Source: Shewanella sp. HN-41 (GTDB taxonomy: Bacteria > Pseudomonadota > Gammaproteobacteria > Enterobacterales > Shewanellaceae). Taken from it: 64,000 nt of DNA. Each line of letters starts with the position of its first letter. Position 1 is the first letter of the stretch. Of the stretch, positions 38,612 through 48,530 are shown one piece after another. Where the stretch lies: NCBI RefSeq assembly GCF_000217915.1, contig NZ_AFOZ01000037.1:151151-215150 (forward strand), written 5' to 3'. Position numbers and translations under genes: made by a program. The notes below the pieces were generated by a model that made no database searches, was not told where the DNA came from, and was given only the letters and a program-made list of their open reading frames with translations.

Positions 38612-38713
38612 TTTTCGGGAAGCAGGCACAGGGCTAATGTTCCTTTAGTGCTTCCACTCCAAGTACATCACTTGGGCCAGTTTTAGTTAGAATCGACATA
38701 GTTTTGTCATTTT

Positions 38714-38728
38714 TGTAATTTTTTTACA
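38714..38728. promoter_or_regulatory. HexR-like box upstream of tal-pgi
   Basis: TGTAATTTTTTTACA keeps both TGTAA and TTACA half-sites at the correct 15-bp spacing, with one mismatch to the consensus. It is 87 bases before the tal ATG. Confidence 0.7.
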
Positions 38729-38815
38729 TTCAAGGTTGGAAAAGTTGGCAAAATCGCTTCTAATAGTCATCAGTAAATTCCGAGTTTAGACAGCTACCTC
38801 AGAAGGATGTTTTTC

Positions 38816-39772
38816 ATGGCCAATACATTAGAGCAACTCAAGTCTTACACCACCATTGTTGCCGACACCGGCGATATTGAAGCAATCAAACGCTACCAGC
38901 CTGAAGATGCAACAACCAACCCATCACTTATTTTAAAAGCCGCTCAAATTCCTGAATATAGTGCTTTAATTGATAATGCCGTTTCATGGGCAAAGTCACA
39001 GAGTGCTGATGTTGAGCAACAAATTGATGACGCTGGCGATAAACTTGCCGTGAATATAGGTGTTGAGATCCTCAAACTCGTTCCTGGCCGTATTTCAACG
39101 GAGGTTGATGCCCGCCTTTCCTTTGACAAAGAAAAATCCATCGCCAAAGCACACAAACTCGTACGCCTATATCAAGACGCTGGTATTGATAAATCTCGTA
39201 TTCTGATCAAATTAGCCTCTACTTGGGAAGGTATTTGTGCCGCCAAACAATTAGAGCAAGAAGGGATCAACTGTAACTTAACGCTGTTGTTCAGCTTTGC
39301 TCAAGCACGAGCCTGTGCTGAGGCAGGGGTTTACTTAATATCGCCCTTTGTTGGCCGTATTTTGGACTGGTATAAGAAAGACACAGGCAAAGACTATACT
39401 CCCGCCAATGATCCTGGTGTTGTGTCGGTGACAGAAATTTACAATTACTACAAACAGCATGGCTATAAGACTGTTGTAATGGGCGCGAGTTTTCGCAATA
39501 TTGGTGAGATTATTGAACTAGCGGGTTGTGATCGTCTCACCATTGGGCCCTCTCTACTGGAAGAATTAGCCAACTCTCAGCAACAGATCCAACCTAAACT
39601 TTTGCCTACAAATACGACCGCAAGTGCTGTGGAGCCCTTAACAGAAGCTCAATTCCGCTGGGACTTCAACCAAGATCCTATGGCCGTCGATAAATTAGCC
39701 GAAGGCATTCGTAACTTTGCTATCGACCAAGGCAAACTTGAAGTGATGCTCAAGGCAAAACTGGCAAACTAA
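38816..39772 (+). CDS. tal: Transaldolase
   Basis: This 318-aa pentose-phosphate enzyme transfers a dihydroxyacetone unit between sedoheptulose-7-P and glyceraldehyde-3-P. The Schiff-base Lys is at 132 ([12 protein letters not shown]), matching E. coli numbering, and the substrate-binding [15 protein letters not shown] and [11 protein letters not shown] are present. I choose ATG 38816 (MANTLEQL) with AAGGA upstream. It forms an operon with pgi, 20 bases away, under a HexR-like box. Confidence 0.97.
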   Translation: MANTLEQLKSYTTIVADTGDIEAIKRYQPEDATTNPSLILKAAQIPEYSALIDNAVSWAKSQSADVEQQIDDAGDKLAVNIGVEILKLVPGRISTEVDARLSFDKEKSIAKAHKLVRLYQDAGIDKSRILIKLASTWEGICAAKQLEQEGINCNLTLLFSFAQARACAEAGVYLISPFVGRILDWYKKDTGKDYTPANDPGVVSVTEIYNYYKQHGYKTVVMGASFRNIGEIIELAGCDRLTIGPSLLEELANSQQQIQPKLLPTNTTASAVEPLTEAQFRWDFNQDPMAVDKLAEGIRNFAIDQGKLEVMLKAKLAN

Positions 39773-39792
39773 GCATCCTCGGAGACGACTCG

Positions 39793-41430
39793 ATGACATT
39801 CTTGACCCAAAGCACTACTTGGCAAGCTTTATCGGCACACAGCAAAAATATTCCCCATATGCGGGAGTTGTTTGCAAACGACACGGCACGCTTTAATAAC
39901 ATGTCGTTATCGGCTTGCGGTTTATTTCTGGATTACTCGAAAAATAGAGCGACCCCACAAACACTAGAACTGCTTTACGCTCTCGCAAATGAGGCTAAGC
40001 TCGAAGCCAAAATTAAAGCGATGTTTGCTGGTGATATTATTAACACCACAGAAAAACGTGCGGTCCTACACACGGCGCTTCGTAGCACCGCGAGCCAGTC
40101 AATTACAGCCGAGGGTCAAGATATTGTCCCTGAAGTTCAACGGACCCTGAATAAAATGCAGGAGTTTGTCACTTCAGTAACATCGGGACAATGGAAGGGT
40201 TATACCGGCAAAGCGATTACCGATATCGTCAGCATTGGTATCGGTGGCTCTTTTCTTGGCCCTAAAATTGTGTCTCAAGCACTTCGTCCCTACTGGACTC
40301 AAAGGTTAAATTGCCACTTTGTGGCAAACGTCGATGGGACTTCTATCACTGAAAAGCTGAAGTTGCTCAATCCCGAAACAACCTTATTTATCATGTCATC
40401 CAAATCCTTTGGCACTCAAGAAACCCTGACCAATACCTTAACGGCCAAAGCATGGTTTTTAGCCAAAGGTGGTTTACAATCGGATGTGGCAAAACACTTT
40501 GCCGCGGTAACATCTAACGTAGCAAAAGCCACAGATTTTGGTATCGATGCAGATAATATCTTCCCCATGTGGGATTGGGTAGGTGGACGTTATTCTTTAT
40601 GGTCGGCGATTGGTTTGCCTATTGCGCTGTTGATCGGCATGGATAATTTTAGGGGCTTACTCCAAGGTGCACACCAGATGGATGAGCACTTTGCCAATGC
40701 ACCGTTAGCAGAAAATATGCCTGTCATTATGGGCTTACTCTCGCTGTGGTATGGTAACTTCTTTAATGCTCAGTCCCATGTCGTATTAACCTACGATCAC
40801 TATCTGCGCGGTCTACCCGCTTACTTCCAACAACTGGATATGGAAAGCAACGGTAAGTCGGTCACCTTAAATGGTACCGATGTCGATTACAGCACAGGTC
40901 CCGTTATTTGGGGGGGCGAAGGTACTAACGGTCAACACGCTTACCACCAACTACTGCATCAAGGCACGGCACTCATTCCTGCCGATTTTATTATGCCATT
41001 GCAGAGCCACAACCCTATTGGTGAGCACCATGATCAGCTTGCATCTAATTGCTTCGGACAAACTCAAGCACTTATGCAAGGCCGTACCTTCGAAGAAGCA
41101 TTAGCAGAGTTAACTAATAGCCCTATAAGCGAAGATGAGAAACAACTCATCGCAAAACATAAAGTGATGCAAGGAAATAAGCCCAGCAATACTTTATTAA
41201 TGGATAAACTCACGCCTGAAACCTTAGGTGCGCTAATTGCCCTTTATGAGCACAGAACTTTTGTTCAAGGTGCCATATGGGATATCAACTCCTTCGATCA
41301 ATGGGGAGTCGAGTTGGGTAAGGTCTTAGGTAATGATGTGCTAGAACGTATTGGCGCCAGTGCAGATACCCATACCTTAGATGCTTCGAGTAATGGGCTG
41401 ATAAACCTTTATCGACAGGGTAAAATCTGA
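39793..41430 (+). CDS. pgi: Glucose-6-phosphate isomerase
   Basis: This 545-aa enzyme interconverts glucose-6-P and fructose-6-P. Motifs include [11 protein letters not shown], the PGI signature [30 protein letters not shown] and the C-terminal signature stretch [10 protein letters not shown]. Length is typical. It is cotranscribed with tal. With GlcNAc or chitin catabolism yielding fructose-6-P, it would feed the glucose-6-P branch. Confidence 0.97.
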   Translation: MTFLTQSTTWQALSAHSKNIPHMRELFANDTARFNNMSLSACGLFLDYSKNRATPQTLELLYALANEAKLEAKIKAMFAGDIINTTEKRAVLHTALRSTASQSITAEGQDIVPEVQRTLNKMQEFVTSVTSGQWKGYTGKAITDIVSIGIGGSFLGPKIVSQALRPYWTQRLNCHFVANVDGTSITEKLKLLNPETTLFIMSSKSFGTQETLTNTLTAKAWFLAKGGLQSDVAKHFAAVTSNVAKATDFGIDADNIFPMWDWVGGRYSLWSAIGLPIALLIGMDNFRGLLQGAHQMDEHFANAPLAENMPVIMGLLSLWYGNFFNAQSHVVLTYDHYLRGLPAYFQQLDMESNGKSVTLNGTDVDYSTGPVIWGGEGTNGQHAYHQLLHQGTALIPADFIMPLQSHNPIGEHHDQLASNCFGQTQALMQGRTFEEALAELTNSPISEDEKQLIAKHKVMQGNKPSNTLLMDKLTPETLGALIALYEHRTFVQGAIWDINSFDQWGVELGKVLGNDVLERIGASADTHTLDASSNGLINLYRQGKI

Positions 41431-41435
41431 TTGAA

Positions 41436-41463
41436 CAAAAAGCCAGCAATTGCTGGCTTTTTT
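41436..41463 (+). terminator. tal-pgi terminator
   Basis: AAAAAGCCAGCAATTGCTGGCTTTTTT is a fully palindromic stem, six bases after the pgi stop. Confidence 0.9.
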
Positions 41464-41642
41464 ATTGTATCTATTTATATTCAATTTATCCACTTTAACA
41501 CCTAAAGTTCACCCACTTAATATCAACGAGATATCATCCAAACTTCATTTCAACTTAACACAAATGAAACATAATTCTTGCACCCTGTTTTAAAAATATG
41601 TTATTTAATCGCTGACAAAACATACAACAACAGGAGGTTGCC

Positions 41643-41828
41643 ATGGATCGTTTAGATTATGGTTGTGCGCTAGATGAAGTCGTTGAAAGACCCGATCGCT
41701 CGCGAGGCTCCAATAAGAAGCGTAAATGGCGAGAGATCGAAGCGTTAAAGGATAAGCATCGTTTACTCAAAGAACTCCAAGAGATAGATAATAACTTTGA
41801 CTATGATATTGACGCGATCCAGTTGTAA
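41643..41828 (+). CDS. Small DUF3545-like protein
   Basis: This 61-aa charged protein has a basic centre (RGSNKKRKWREIEALKDKHR) and an acidic C-terminus (DNNFDYDIDAIQL). The pattern fits the DUF3545 family of Shewanella and Vibrio, recognised from memory. It has AGGAGG just upstream of the ATG and its own terminator, so it is a real gene. Function is unknown; size and charge suggest a nucleic-acid or protein-binding accessory factor. Confidence 0.8.
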   Translation: MDRLDYGCALDEVVERPDRSRGSNKKRKWREIEALKDKHRLLKELQEIDNNFDYDIDAIQL

Positions 41829-41864
41829 CCGCATGTTTAATCAGGATTGATACAATCTAGAACG

Positions 41865-41893
41865 TAAAAAAAGCGCCAGTGGCGCTTTTTTTA
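41865..41893 (+). terminator. Terminator after the DUF3545 gene
   Basis: AAAAAAAGCGCC-AGT-GGCGCTTTTTTT; it is symmetric, so it probably also ends the convergent hemerythrin gene. Confidence 0.9.
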
Positions 41894-41910
41894 CGCCACT
41901 CTCAACACAC

Positions 41911-42447
41911 TTATTCTGATGAATTTAGATAAGAGCGCAACTCATCAAATTCCTGTTGTTCGCGGTCGAGAAACAGAGGATCATCGATCAAAGAGTCTTG
42001 GCATTCTTTTTCTATGACTTGCCAATCCTGCTCGGTTAGACTTTTAGCGAGGAGAGGAAATATTTCCCGCTCTTCCATTTGCATATGTCGTTCTTGCAAC
42101 TCGACATACTCGGCAAAGTCAGCAATCAGCTTTTCCCGAGCAACCACAATGTCGCTCAGGATCAAATTTAAGGTATTCATTAATGCCGCCGACACTTGGA
42201 TCACGACTTCATGTTCCGCACTGAGTTTATCCATTGCACCATTCGCTTTATGGGCAAGATAATAGGCATAAATGATGTCTTCAACAGGGTGATGGCAACG
42301 CTCAGCATATCCTTGCATATACTCAACGATGTCTCGCACCACGATAAAATTAATCGCTTCACCTTCAGATAACTTCATCTGCTTGTTTTTCAAGACATTC
42401 AATAAAACTGCTATATGTTTATGATCATGCGAGAGTCTTTTAAGCAT
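41911..42447 (-). CDS. Hemerythrin HHE cation-binding domain protein
   Basis: This 178-aa helical protein has the di-iron ligands expected for the HHE fold: LSHDHKHI at the N-terminus, RCHHPVEDIIY, SAEHEVV, and RHMQMEEREIFPLL. It probably binds O2, NO or iron in the cytoplasm; similar proteins take part in nitrosative or oxidative stress. It is convergent with the DUF3545 gene and separate from the sigma-factor operon by about 160 bases. Confidence 0.88.
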   Translation of the reverse strand: MLKRLSHDHKHIAVLLNVLKNKQMKLSEGEAINFIVVRDIVEYMQGYAERCHHPVEDIIYAYYLAHKANGAMDKLSAEHEVVIQVSAALMNTLNLILSDIVVAREKLIADFAEYVELQERHMQMEEREIFPLLAKSLTEQDWQVIEKECQDSLIDDPLFLDREQQEFDELRSYLNSSE

Positions 42448-42610
42448 ATTGCCTCCTAAACTTGGGCTCTAACTATTGATACTAGTCAAGTCGTGCATCG
42501 ATCTCCAATATAGCAGGCTAAATCCTGTCCACTTTATGACAGCGATCAAGTAAATAATGCAACTCAAGGTAAAAAGCCGCTGTGTCATCCTAAAATATCC
42601 GCACTGAAGG

Positions 42611-43378
42611 CTATTGACGCCCTTGGTGCAACTGCCGTTGTAGTGCTTTAAATGTTGCACTGGGAGTTTCTGTCTCCTCGGGGTTCTTATCCCTTGCTCC
42701 CGCTTCGGACAATGCGGGATATTCACTCAATAGTTTTTGCTCTAGGGCTAATGCCTCGTCAATTTGTTTAGACTCAATCAATGCCTTCAAATGCGCCAAA
42801 GACTCGGCGAGTGATGGTGATGCTTTAGCTTGCACATCATCCACGTTGGGAGTCGCTGCCAAATCGAGTTGCGGTGAAGCTAGGGGCGCTACCATTGGGC
42901 TTGTTTTGCGCGCGGCAGATTGAGCCTGTTCTTGAGCTAACATGCGTGACTTAGCCTTCATTGTCTGTGACTCTGTCACTTCGGCCTGTCTCATCTTGGC
43001 TTGATGTTCGATTTGGGCATTCTTTGCTTGTTCAGCATTTAACTCGGCTTCAGCCGAGGGGGATGCCGTAGGCGCATTCATAATCACCACGTTAGGTGTC
43101 ATCAATTCCCTATCAACCTGAGCGCGATTAAGCACAAGCAAACCAACCACTATCACTAAGGAAGCCGCACTCGAAAATGCCCAAGGGAAGCGTTGCCAAA
43201 GTGGCACCACTGTCGGTTTAAGCTTAGCGATATTCATTTCAGCAAGATGAGTTTGCGATAGTCTTAGAATATCTTGATCTAACTTTTCAGATGGCGCTTC
43301 AAGCGCCTGTTGATGATACCAAGCTAAGACTTCTTGACGCAGCGCTCGGTCTTGCGCCTGTTGGGTGGAATTACTCAT
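42611..43378 (-). CDS. Membrane anti-sigma-factor-like protein
   Basis: This 255-aa protein (ATG 43378, GGAGG six bases upstream) has a cytoplasmic part of about 65 residues, one membrane span (SSAASLVIVVGLLVLN), then an Ala/Glu/Gln-rich, coiled-coil-prone periplasmic region. Its start overlaps the end of the ECF sigma gene by eight bases, the usual layout for a sigma/anti-sigma pair. There is no zinc-finger (ZAS) motif, so the assignment rests on topology and gene order. Confidence 0.7.
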   Translation of the reverse strand: MSNSTQQAQDRALRQEVLAWYHQQALEAPSEKLDQDILRLSQTHLAEMNIAKLKPTVVPLWQRFPWAFSSAASLVIVVGLLVLNRAQVDRELMTPNVVIMNAPTASPSAEAELNAEQAKNAQIEHQAKMRQAEVTESQTMKAKSRMLAQEQAQSAARKTSPMVAPLASPQLDLAATPNVDDVQAKASPSLAESLAHLKALIESKQIDEALALEQKLLSEYPALSEAGARDKNPEETETPSATFKALQRQLHQGRQ

Positions 43379-43976
43379 GTCCAGCCTCCTGCCACTTCGC
43401 ATTTACGCAATCTTTCAAACTTTGATAGGCATAGCGAATACGGCTTTTTGTCGCTTCGAGCGTGACTCCGGCAATATCACTGATCACCGCGGCGGTAAAT
43501 CCCATTTCGATATTAAGAATAAATGCTTCTTTCTGTACTTGGGGCAATAATCCAATACAGGCCTTAAGCAACAACCCCTTTTGTGCCGCTTGCCACTGTA
43601 CATCGGGTTTGTCTTGCTCCTTACCAGCAAAAGCATCGAGACCCGCATCTCCCTCATCGTGGCCGACCAAATCGACGGGTTTGACTGACCGCACGTGGTC
43701 TATCAATAGGTTATGGGCGATACGATAAAGCCAAGTACTGAATTTGGCGCTAACTTCATAATTGACGGCAGCGCGGATCACCCGACCCCAGGTTTCTTGA
43801 TATAAATCCTCAGCGAGCTGCTTATCCCCCAACTGACGCACAAAGTATCGATACAATGCTCCCTTATGCTTAAGGTATAACTGTTCGAATGCTTGGCTAT
43901 CCCCCTTAGCATAGCGCTGCATTAAGTGTTCGTCGGTATGCTCATGGGCATGTAGTTGCGGTATCGCGAGTGCCAT
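43371..43976 (-). CDS. ECF-type RNA polymerase sigma factor
   Basis: This 201-aa sigma-70 region 2 plus region 4 protein has FEQLYLKHKGALYRYF, AEDLYQETWGRVI, FSTWLYRIAHNLLIDHVR and a C-terminal helix-turn-helix (VISDIAGVTLEATKSRIRYA). Start ATG 43976 has GGGAG before it. It is flanked by the VWA-protein gene upstream and the anti-sigma-like gene downstream, all on one strand. Its stimulus and target promoters are unknown. Confidence 0.9.
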   Translation of the reverse strand: MALAIPQLHAHEHTDEHLMQRYAKGDSQAFEQLYLKHKGALYRYFVRQLGDKQLAEDLYQETWGRVIRAAVNYEVSAKFSTWLYRIAHNLLIDHVRSVKPVDLVGHDEGDAGLDAFAGKEQDKPDVQWQAAQKGLLLKACIGLLPQVQKEAFILNIEMGFTAAVISDIAGVTLEATKSRIRYAYQSLKDCVNAKWQEAGHE

Positions 43977-44044
43977 GACAGCTCCCTTATTGTTAACTTA
44001 ACCTATGATCTCAAATCATTTATGAAGATAGTGCGACTAGCATC

Positions 44045-45970
44045 TTAATGAAGCTTATCCTCGGGAGGAAAAGGCTTATCACTGGGATCGAATTTATTTA
44101 ACGGTATTCGATTCGATTGTGTGAGCGCTGCGGCAATATCGACCAATTGCATAAATTCATGCCGATATCCGTAGCTATCATTACCTAGGGCTGAACGAGT
44201 CAAAGCACTAAGCTTATTATAATCAAATTGATGCAAATAGTGACTTTGATTCAGTAGTTGCCCAAAACCAGCAACCGCCGCCGCAAACCGAAAGTCGTCA
44301 CTGGCCTGCTCTAGGGATTTAACGCCTTGGTCAGCTCGGATTGGATACGTCAGTAATTGGCTCTCAGTGGCATCGGGTAACTGATAGCGCAGCTTTAGAT
44401 AAGCAATTTCTTCTCGACTATATTTTTCCTGTCCCGTTTGCGAATTATAGCCATAACGTAACTTATCATTGGCCATATTGCCCGATTCAGCATAGCGCAA
44501 TTCATAGAGTGCGGTCACAATATGGCCTGCCCCAATTTCCCCGGCATCGACCCTATCATTGTTAAAATCCTCACGGGCTAGCGCTCGGTTTTCATAACCA
44601 AGTAAACGATATTCTGAAACGAGGGCAGGGTTAAATTCCACTTGCACTTTAACGTCCTTGGCAATGGTCAGCAAAGTTGAACTCAATTGTTCCACCAGCA
44701 CTTTACGCGCCTCATTGGCGGTATCTATATAAGCGTAATGACCATTACCCTTGTCGGCGAGTTGTTCCATCAGCCGATCATTATAGTTACCCATTCCAAA
44801 CCCTAAGGTAGTGAGCCCAATTCCCCGTGCTTGCTCCCTTTCAACCAAACTGATTAATTCATCGAAATTTGTCAGCCCCACATTAAAATCACCATCGGTC
44901 GCGAGGATGACTCTATTGTTCCCCCCGTGAATAAAGTACTTTTGTGCTAATTGATAGGCAAGATTGATCCCCTCTGCACCGTTAGTCGAGCCGCCAGCAC
45001 GTAACTGCTCTAATGCATAGATTAAGGTTTGAGCATCATTACCTGAAGCCCCATCTAACACAACGCCAGCCGCGCCCGCATAAACGACGATGGAAACCCT
45101 ATCTCGCCCGCTCAACTGTTGAGTAAGCATTTTCATGGCAGTTTGTAAAAGTGGCAGTTTATCGGTAGAGGCCATTGAACCTGAAACATCAAGCAAAAAG
45201 ACCAAATTACTCGCGCCTATATCAGACTTTGCCACCTCATACCCTTTTAACCCTATCCGCAGCAGCATAGTGTCGTCATTATACGGCGATGGTGCGAGTT
45301 CAGTCGTGACACTAAAAGGTGCGTCATTCTTACCCGGTAAAGGATAATCGTAGTGAAAGTAATTGAGCATTTCTTCGATACGCACTGTGTTTTTGCTCGG
45401 TAAGCGACCTTCATTTAGCATTCGCCTCAGGGCCGAATAGCTCCCTGTGTCCACATCGATAGCAAAGGTGGACACTGGAATTTCACCCGCCACCATAATG
45501 CCGTTTTGCACTTGCTTCGCGAACTGGTTACCTTCAGATTGCCCCTCAGCATCCCAAACCTTTCCAACTACAGGGGCTGCTAAGCTCGGCGTGACTTCCA
45601 CCGCCATCTGTTGAGGGGGCAAACGCATAACCCTTTGTGCGGCATCTATCTTTGCAACTTCCATTGAGCGGATATAATCCTTCGCCCTGCGCTGCTCAAC
45701 CTGTTGTAATAACGCCTGTTCTAATTCACGTTTTTGTTTCAATTGAGCTTGTTGCTCTGCTAATTCAGGAGCTTGTATAGGTAATTTCTCATCGACAATG
45801 GGCTTATCTGTACAGCCACTTAATCCCAATAGGGCGGCGAGCGATAAGCTGGAGAACAGAAGAGTGTGACTCAATTTCACGTGACTAGGTCGAGTAAAGC
45901 CTTTACTAGCCACAGTGGAATTGGCAAGTTCGGTCATAGTGTGCAGTTTAGGGAGGTAACGTTTTTTCAT
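44045..45970 (-). CDS. VWA-domain lipoprotein, YfbK-like
   Basis: This 641-aa lipoprotein (lipobox LLGLSGC) has a Gln/Glu-rich coiled-coil near residues 75-130, an N-terminal von Willebrand-associated segment (TGSYSALRRMLNEGRLP), a VWA domain with MIDAS DVSGSMAS and DGDFNVG, and a C-terminal DUF3520-type region as in YfbK. ATG 45970 has TTGAGG upstream. It is the first gene of an operon with the ECF sigma and anti-sigma-like genes, suggesting envelope sensing. A MITE-like element begins 20 bases before its start codon. Confidence 0.85.
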   Translation of the reverse strand: MKKRYLPKLHTMTELANSTVASKGFTRPSHVKLSHTLLFSSLSLAALLGLSGCTDKPIVDEKLPIQAPELAEQQAQLKQKRELEQALLQQVEQRRAKDYIRSMEVAKIDAAQRVMRLPPQQMAVEVTPSLAAPVVGKVWDAEGQSEGNQFAKQVQNGIMVAGEIPVSTFAIDVDTGSYSALRRMLNEGRLPSKNTVRIEEMLNYFHYDYPLPGKNDAPFSVTTELAPSPYNDDTMLLRIGLKGYEVAKSDIGASNLVFLLDVSGSMASTDKLPLLQTAMKMLTQQLSGRDRVSIVVYAGAAGVVLDGASGNDAQTLIYALEQLRAGGSTNGAEGINLAYQLAQKYFIHGGNNRVILATDGDFNVGLTNFDELISLVEREQARGIGLTTLGFGMGNYNDRLMEQLADKGNGHYAYIDTANEARKVLVEQLSSTLLTIAKDVKVQVEFNPALVSEYRLLGYENRALAREDFNNDRVDAGEIGAGHIVTALYELRYAESGNMANDKLRYGYNSQTGQEKYSREEIAYLKLRYQLPDATESQLLTYPIRADQGVKSLEQASDDFRFAAAVAGFGQLLNQSHYLHQFDYNKLSALTRSALGNDSYGYRHEFMQLVDIAAALTQSNRIPLNKFDPSDKPFPPEDKLH

Positions 45971-45990
45971 TATCAAGGCCTCAATAGGTT

Positions 45991-46311
45991 TATACCCAAG
46001 CTACCTGAAGACACGAGTTTCAGAGAGCCCAGGGTGCTTCAATTCAAGGCGTATCAATGACAAAATCGGCTACCTTTTGAATTGATGCAATACGGAAGTG
46101 AAGTACCCTAGGCAATCCGTCCCGGCGGGCTTTAATACACTTTATGCTGTGTTGGTTATTTTTAACTTAGCCCGCTAGGCCCGCTAGGCCTGCTAATAAC
46201 CGCAATCACCATGGATGGCGTGAATGCCATTAATGCAGGAGCAATTAATGGCATTGCCTAAAGTGCGTTAAATTCCCGCAGAATCCAGCATTTTCAGGTT
46301 GTTTGGGTATA
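45991..46311. mobile_element. MITE-like non-coding element, 321 bp, with 19-bp terminal inverted repeats
   Basis: The left end TATACCCAAGCTACCTGAA and right end TTCAGGTTGTTTGGGTATA are inverted repeats matching at 16 of 19 bases. The interior has no ORF. It has a perfect 12-bp hairpin (AATGCCATTAAT/ATTAATGGCATT, 46223-46254) and a repeated CCCGCTAGG near 46180. No clear target duplication is visible beyond the TA at each terminus. It would need a transposase in trans. It lies between the VWA gene and the SulP gene, taking up most of their shared upstream region. Confidence 0.75.
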
Positions 46312-46498
46312 CAGTCCTATAAACGCGACTCTGTGCAAAAAGGGTTATCCCGCAAACATTTTTATAGCTGACACCTTCCCCTTACCTCCCAAGCACATTA
46401 TTTATTCAAAACAAAGTCATTTAACTTATTTTTGCAAGCAAGATCACACAAGCGCCTTTTCAAGAACCTTAGAATAGAGCCTCGTAACAGCCCGCACT

Positions 46499-48253
46499 AT
46501 GGACCCACTCGTGCCACACTCTGCTCATTTATTTTCGTTAAGAATTGCCCACGCACTCACCGAAGCCTGTGTAAAAGATAAATACTCTTTAAAACGTTTT
46601 GGACAAGATATTCTCGCCGGCCTCACGGTGGGTATTATCGCAATTCCACTGGCGATGGCACTGGCCATCGCCAGTGGTGTAGCGCCGCAATACGGTCTGT
46701 ATACCGCGATTGTTGGTGGTTTTATCATTGCCATGACGGGCGGTTCGCGCTACAGCGTCTCCGGACCTACCGCCGCCTTTGTGGTGCTGCTTTACCCCAT
46801 AGCCCAGCAATTTGGCTTAGCGGGATTATTAATTGCCACTGTGATGTCAGGCATGATGTTAGTCGCTATGGCCATGCTGCGCCTTGGGCGCTTGATCTTA
46901 TATATTCCAGAATCCGTAACCTTAGGCTTTACCGCTGGGATTGGAATTGTCATTGCAACCTTGCAGCTTAAGGACTTTTTCGGGCTGCAGATCGAACACA
47001 TGCCTGAGCAATATTTCTCTAAAATGATGGTCCTAGGCAAAGCGCTCCCCACGATGCACTTGCCTAGCCTATTAGTCGCAACGATCACATTAGCGACGAT
47101 GTTACTCTGGCCAAGATTAAAAATTCATATTCCGGCCCATTTACCGGCTATTGCCTTAGGCAGCATAGTCGCCTTAGTGCTAAATGCGATGGGTGCGGAT
47201 ATTGAAACCATAGGGACACGTTTTCATTACCAATTAAGTGACGGTACCACTGGCACAGGGATACCTCCCGTGCTCCCGAGTTTCGAATGGCCTTGGTTGC
47301 AAGCGGGTGCCAATGGACAGGCCTTCGAATTTAATCTTGCCACCTTTCAAGCCTTACTTCCCGCAGCCTTTGCCATTGCCATGTTAGGAGCCATTGAATC
47401 CCTCCTGTGCGCCGTAGTGCTCGATGGTATGACGGGTAAACGCCACAGCGCCAATAGTGAATTACTCGGCCAAGGCATTGGTAATATCATCACGCCTTTT
47501 TTCGGTGGCATACCAGCCACGGCCGCAATAGCGCGTAGTGCAGCCAACGTCAAAGCGAGGGCTCAGAGTCCAATCGCTTCGATGACCCACGCACTCGTAG
47601 TATTAATAGGTTTAGTCGCCTTAGCAGGAGTGCTCGCCTACTTACCCATGTCAGCCATGGCGGCATTGCTACTGGTGGTCGCTTGGAATATGAGTGAGGC
47701 GCCAAAGGCAGTGCATTTAGTCAAAACAGCGCCCACCAGCGACATCTTAGTCTTTTTGAGTTGTTTTTCTTTGACTGTGATTTTCGATATGGTGATAGCC
47801 ATCAGCGTAGGTATTATTCTTGCGGCTTTGCTTTTTATGAAAGAAATTGCAGAAATGACAAAACTTTACGACATCAGTAGCAATAAGCGCTATGTCGATC
47901 AAGAGCTACCTGCCGATTGGGCTGTGATCAAAATTAATGGGCCGCTATTCTTTGCCGCAGCCGATCGCATTTTTGCCGAAATAGCGACCCTGACCCAAGA
48001 TAAGCAAGTGATAGTGCTGTACCTCGACGGGGTGTCAATTCTCGATGCCGGTGGTTTAGCGGCACTCACCAAATTGATTGAGAAATGCAAAATTAACCAC
48101 ACCAAACTTATCGTTGCCGATTTGCAATTCCAACCCATTCGTACATTGGCAAGGGCCAAAATTCAGCCTATCGAAGGTGTACTCAAGTTTTACCCCACGC
48201 TACGTGAAGCCTTAGCCGAAGCGCCAGCAGTGACCCATACCTTGCAAAGCTAA
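46499..48253 (+). CDS. SulP-family anion permease with STAS domain
   Basis: This 584-aa inner-membrane protein has a SulP core of 10-14 helices. It includes LTVGIIAIPLAMALAIASGVAP, the sulfate-transporter signature region around GGSRYSVSGPTAAF, and GAIESLLCAVVLDGMTG. A C-terminal STAS domain follows (about 455-570: YLDGVSILDAGGLAAL). It is DauA/YchM-like. Family members carry sulfate, bicarbonate or C4-dicarboxylates; the substrate cannot be told from sequence. The MITE-like element and about 185 bases lie upstream. Confidence 0.9.
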   Translation: MDPLVPHSAHLFSLRIAHALTEACVKDKYSLKRFGQDILAGLTVGIIAIPLAMALAIASGVAPQYGLYTAIVGGFIIAMTGGSRYSVSGPTAAFVVLLYPIAQQFGLAGLLIATVMSGMMLVAMAMLRLGRLILYIPESVTLGFTAGIGIVIATLQLKDFFGLQIEHMPEQYFSKMMVLGKALPTMHLPSLLVATITLATMLLWPRLKIHIPAHLPAIALGSIVALVLNAMGADIETIGTRFHYQLSDGTTGTGIPPVLPSFEWPWLQAGANGQAFEFNLATFQALLPAAFAIAMLGAIESLLCAVVLDGMTGKRHSANSELLGQGIGNIITPFFGGIPATAAIARSAANVKARAQSPIASMTHALVVLIGLVALAGVLAYLPMSAMAALLLVVAWNMSEAPKAVHLVKTAPTSDILVFLSCFSLTVIFDMVIAISVGIILAALLFMKEIAEMTKLYDISSNKRYVDQELPADWAVIKINGPLFFAAADRIFAEIATLTQDKQVIVLYLDGVSILDAGGLAALTKLIEKCKINHTKLIVADLQFQPIRTLARAKIQPIEGVLKFYPTLREALAEAPAVTHTLQS

Positions 48254-48376
48254 ACAAAGTCCCTTCCTTAACAGGTTTCCCCGACGGCTACATCAGTTAG
48301 CTTTAGGGGAAATGGCGGGTACAAGATGGTACTCGCCCTAGTTTTATGAACACTCAATTCCGTGCTTAGGACACTA

Positions 48377-48408
48377 TTTTTGCGCGCAAAAAACGCCAGA
48401 AATGGCGC
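48377..48408. promoter_or_regulatory. Two adjacent palindromes upstream of purE
   Basis: TTTTTGCGCGCAAAAA (48377-48392) is a perfect palindrome. It is followed by CGCCA-gaaa-TGGCG. Neither matches the PurR consensus I know, so the role is open: operator, terminator of the SulP gene, or other. Confidence 0.35.
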
Positions 48409-48530
48409 TTTACATGGTATTATTCTGCGCCATGATGCTCCCCGCCATTACTGACGCATTGGGCATCAACTGTACCCAGACCTGAGACAAGGTCAAAATA
48501 TAATTAAAATTAGTGAGTTAAGGAGTTATC

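Noticed and set aside
42469..42726. 85-codon minus-strand ORF overlapping the anti-sigma-like gene end
   Set aside because: Out of frame with a well-supported gene and without a ribosome site.
48377..48408. PurR operator before purE
   Set aside because: The palindrome does not fit the PurR consensus; recorded only as an unexplained site.
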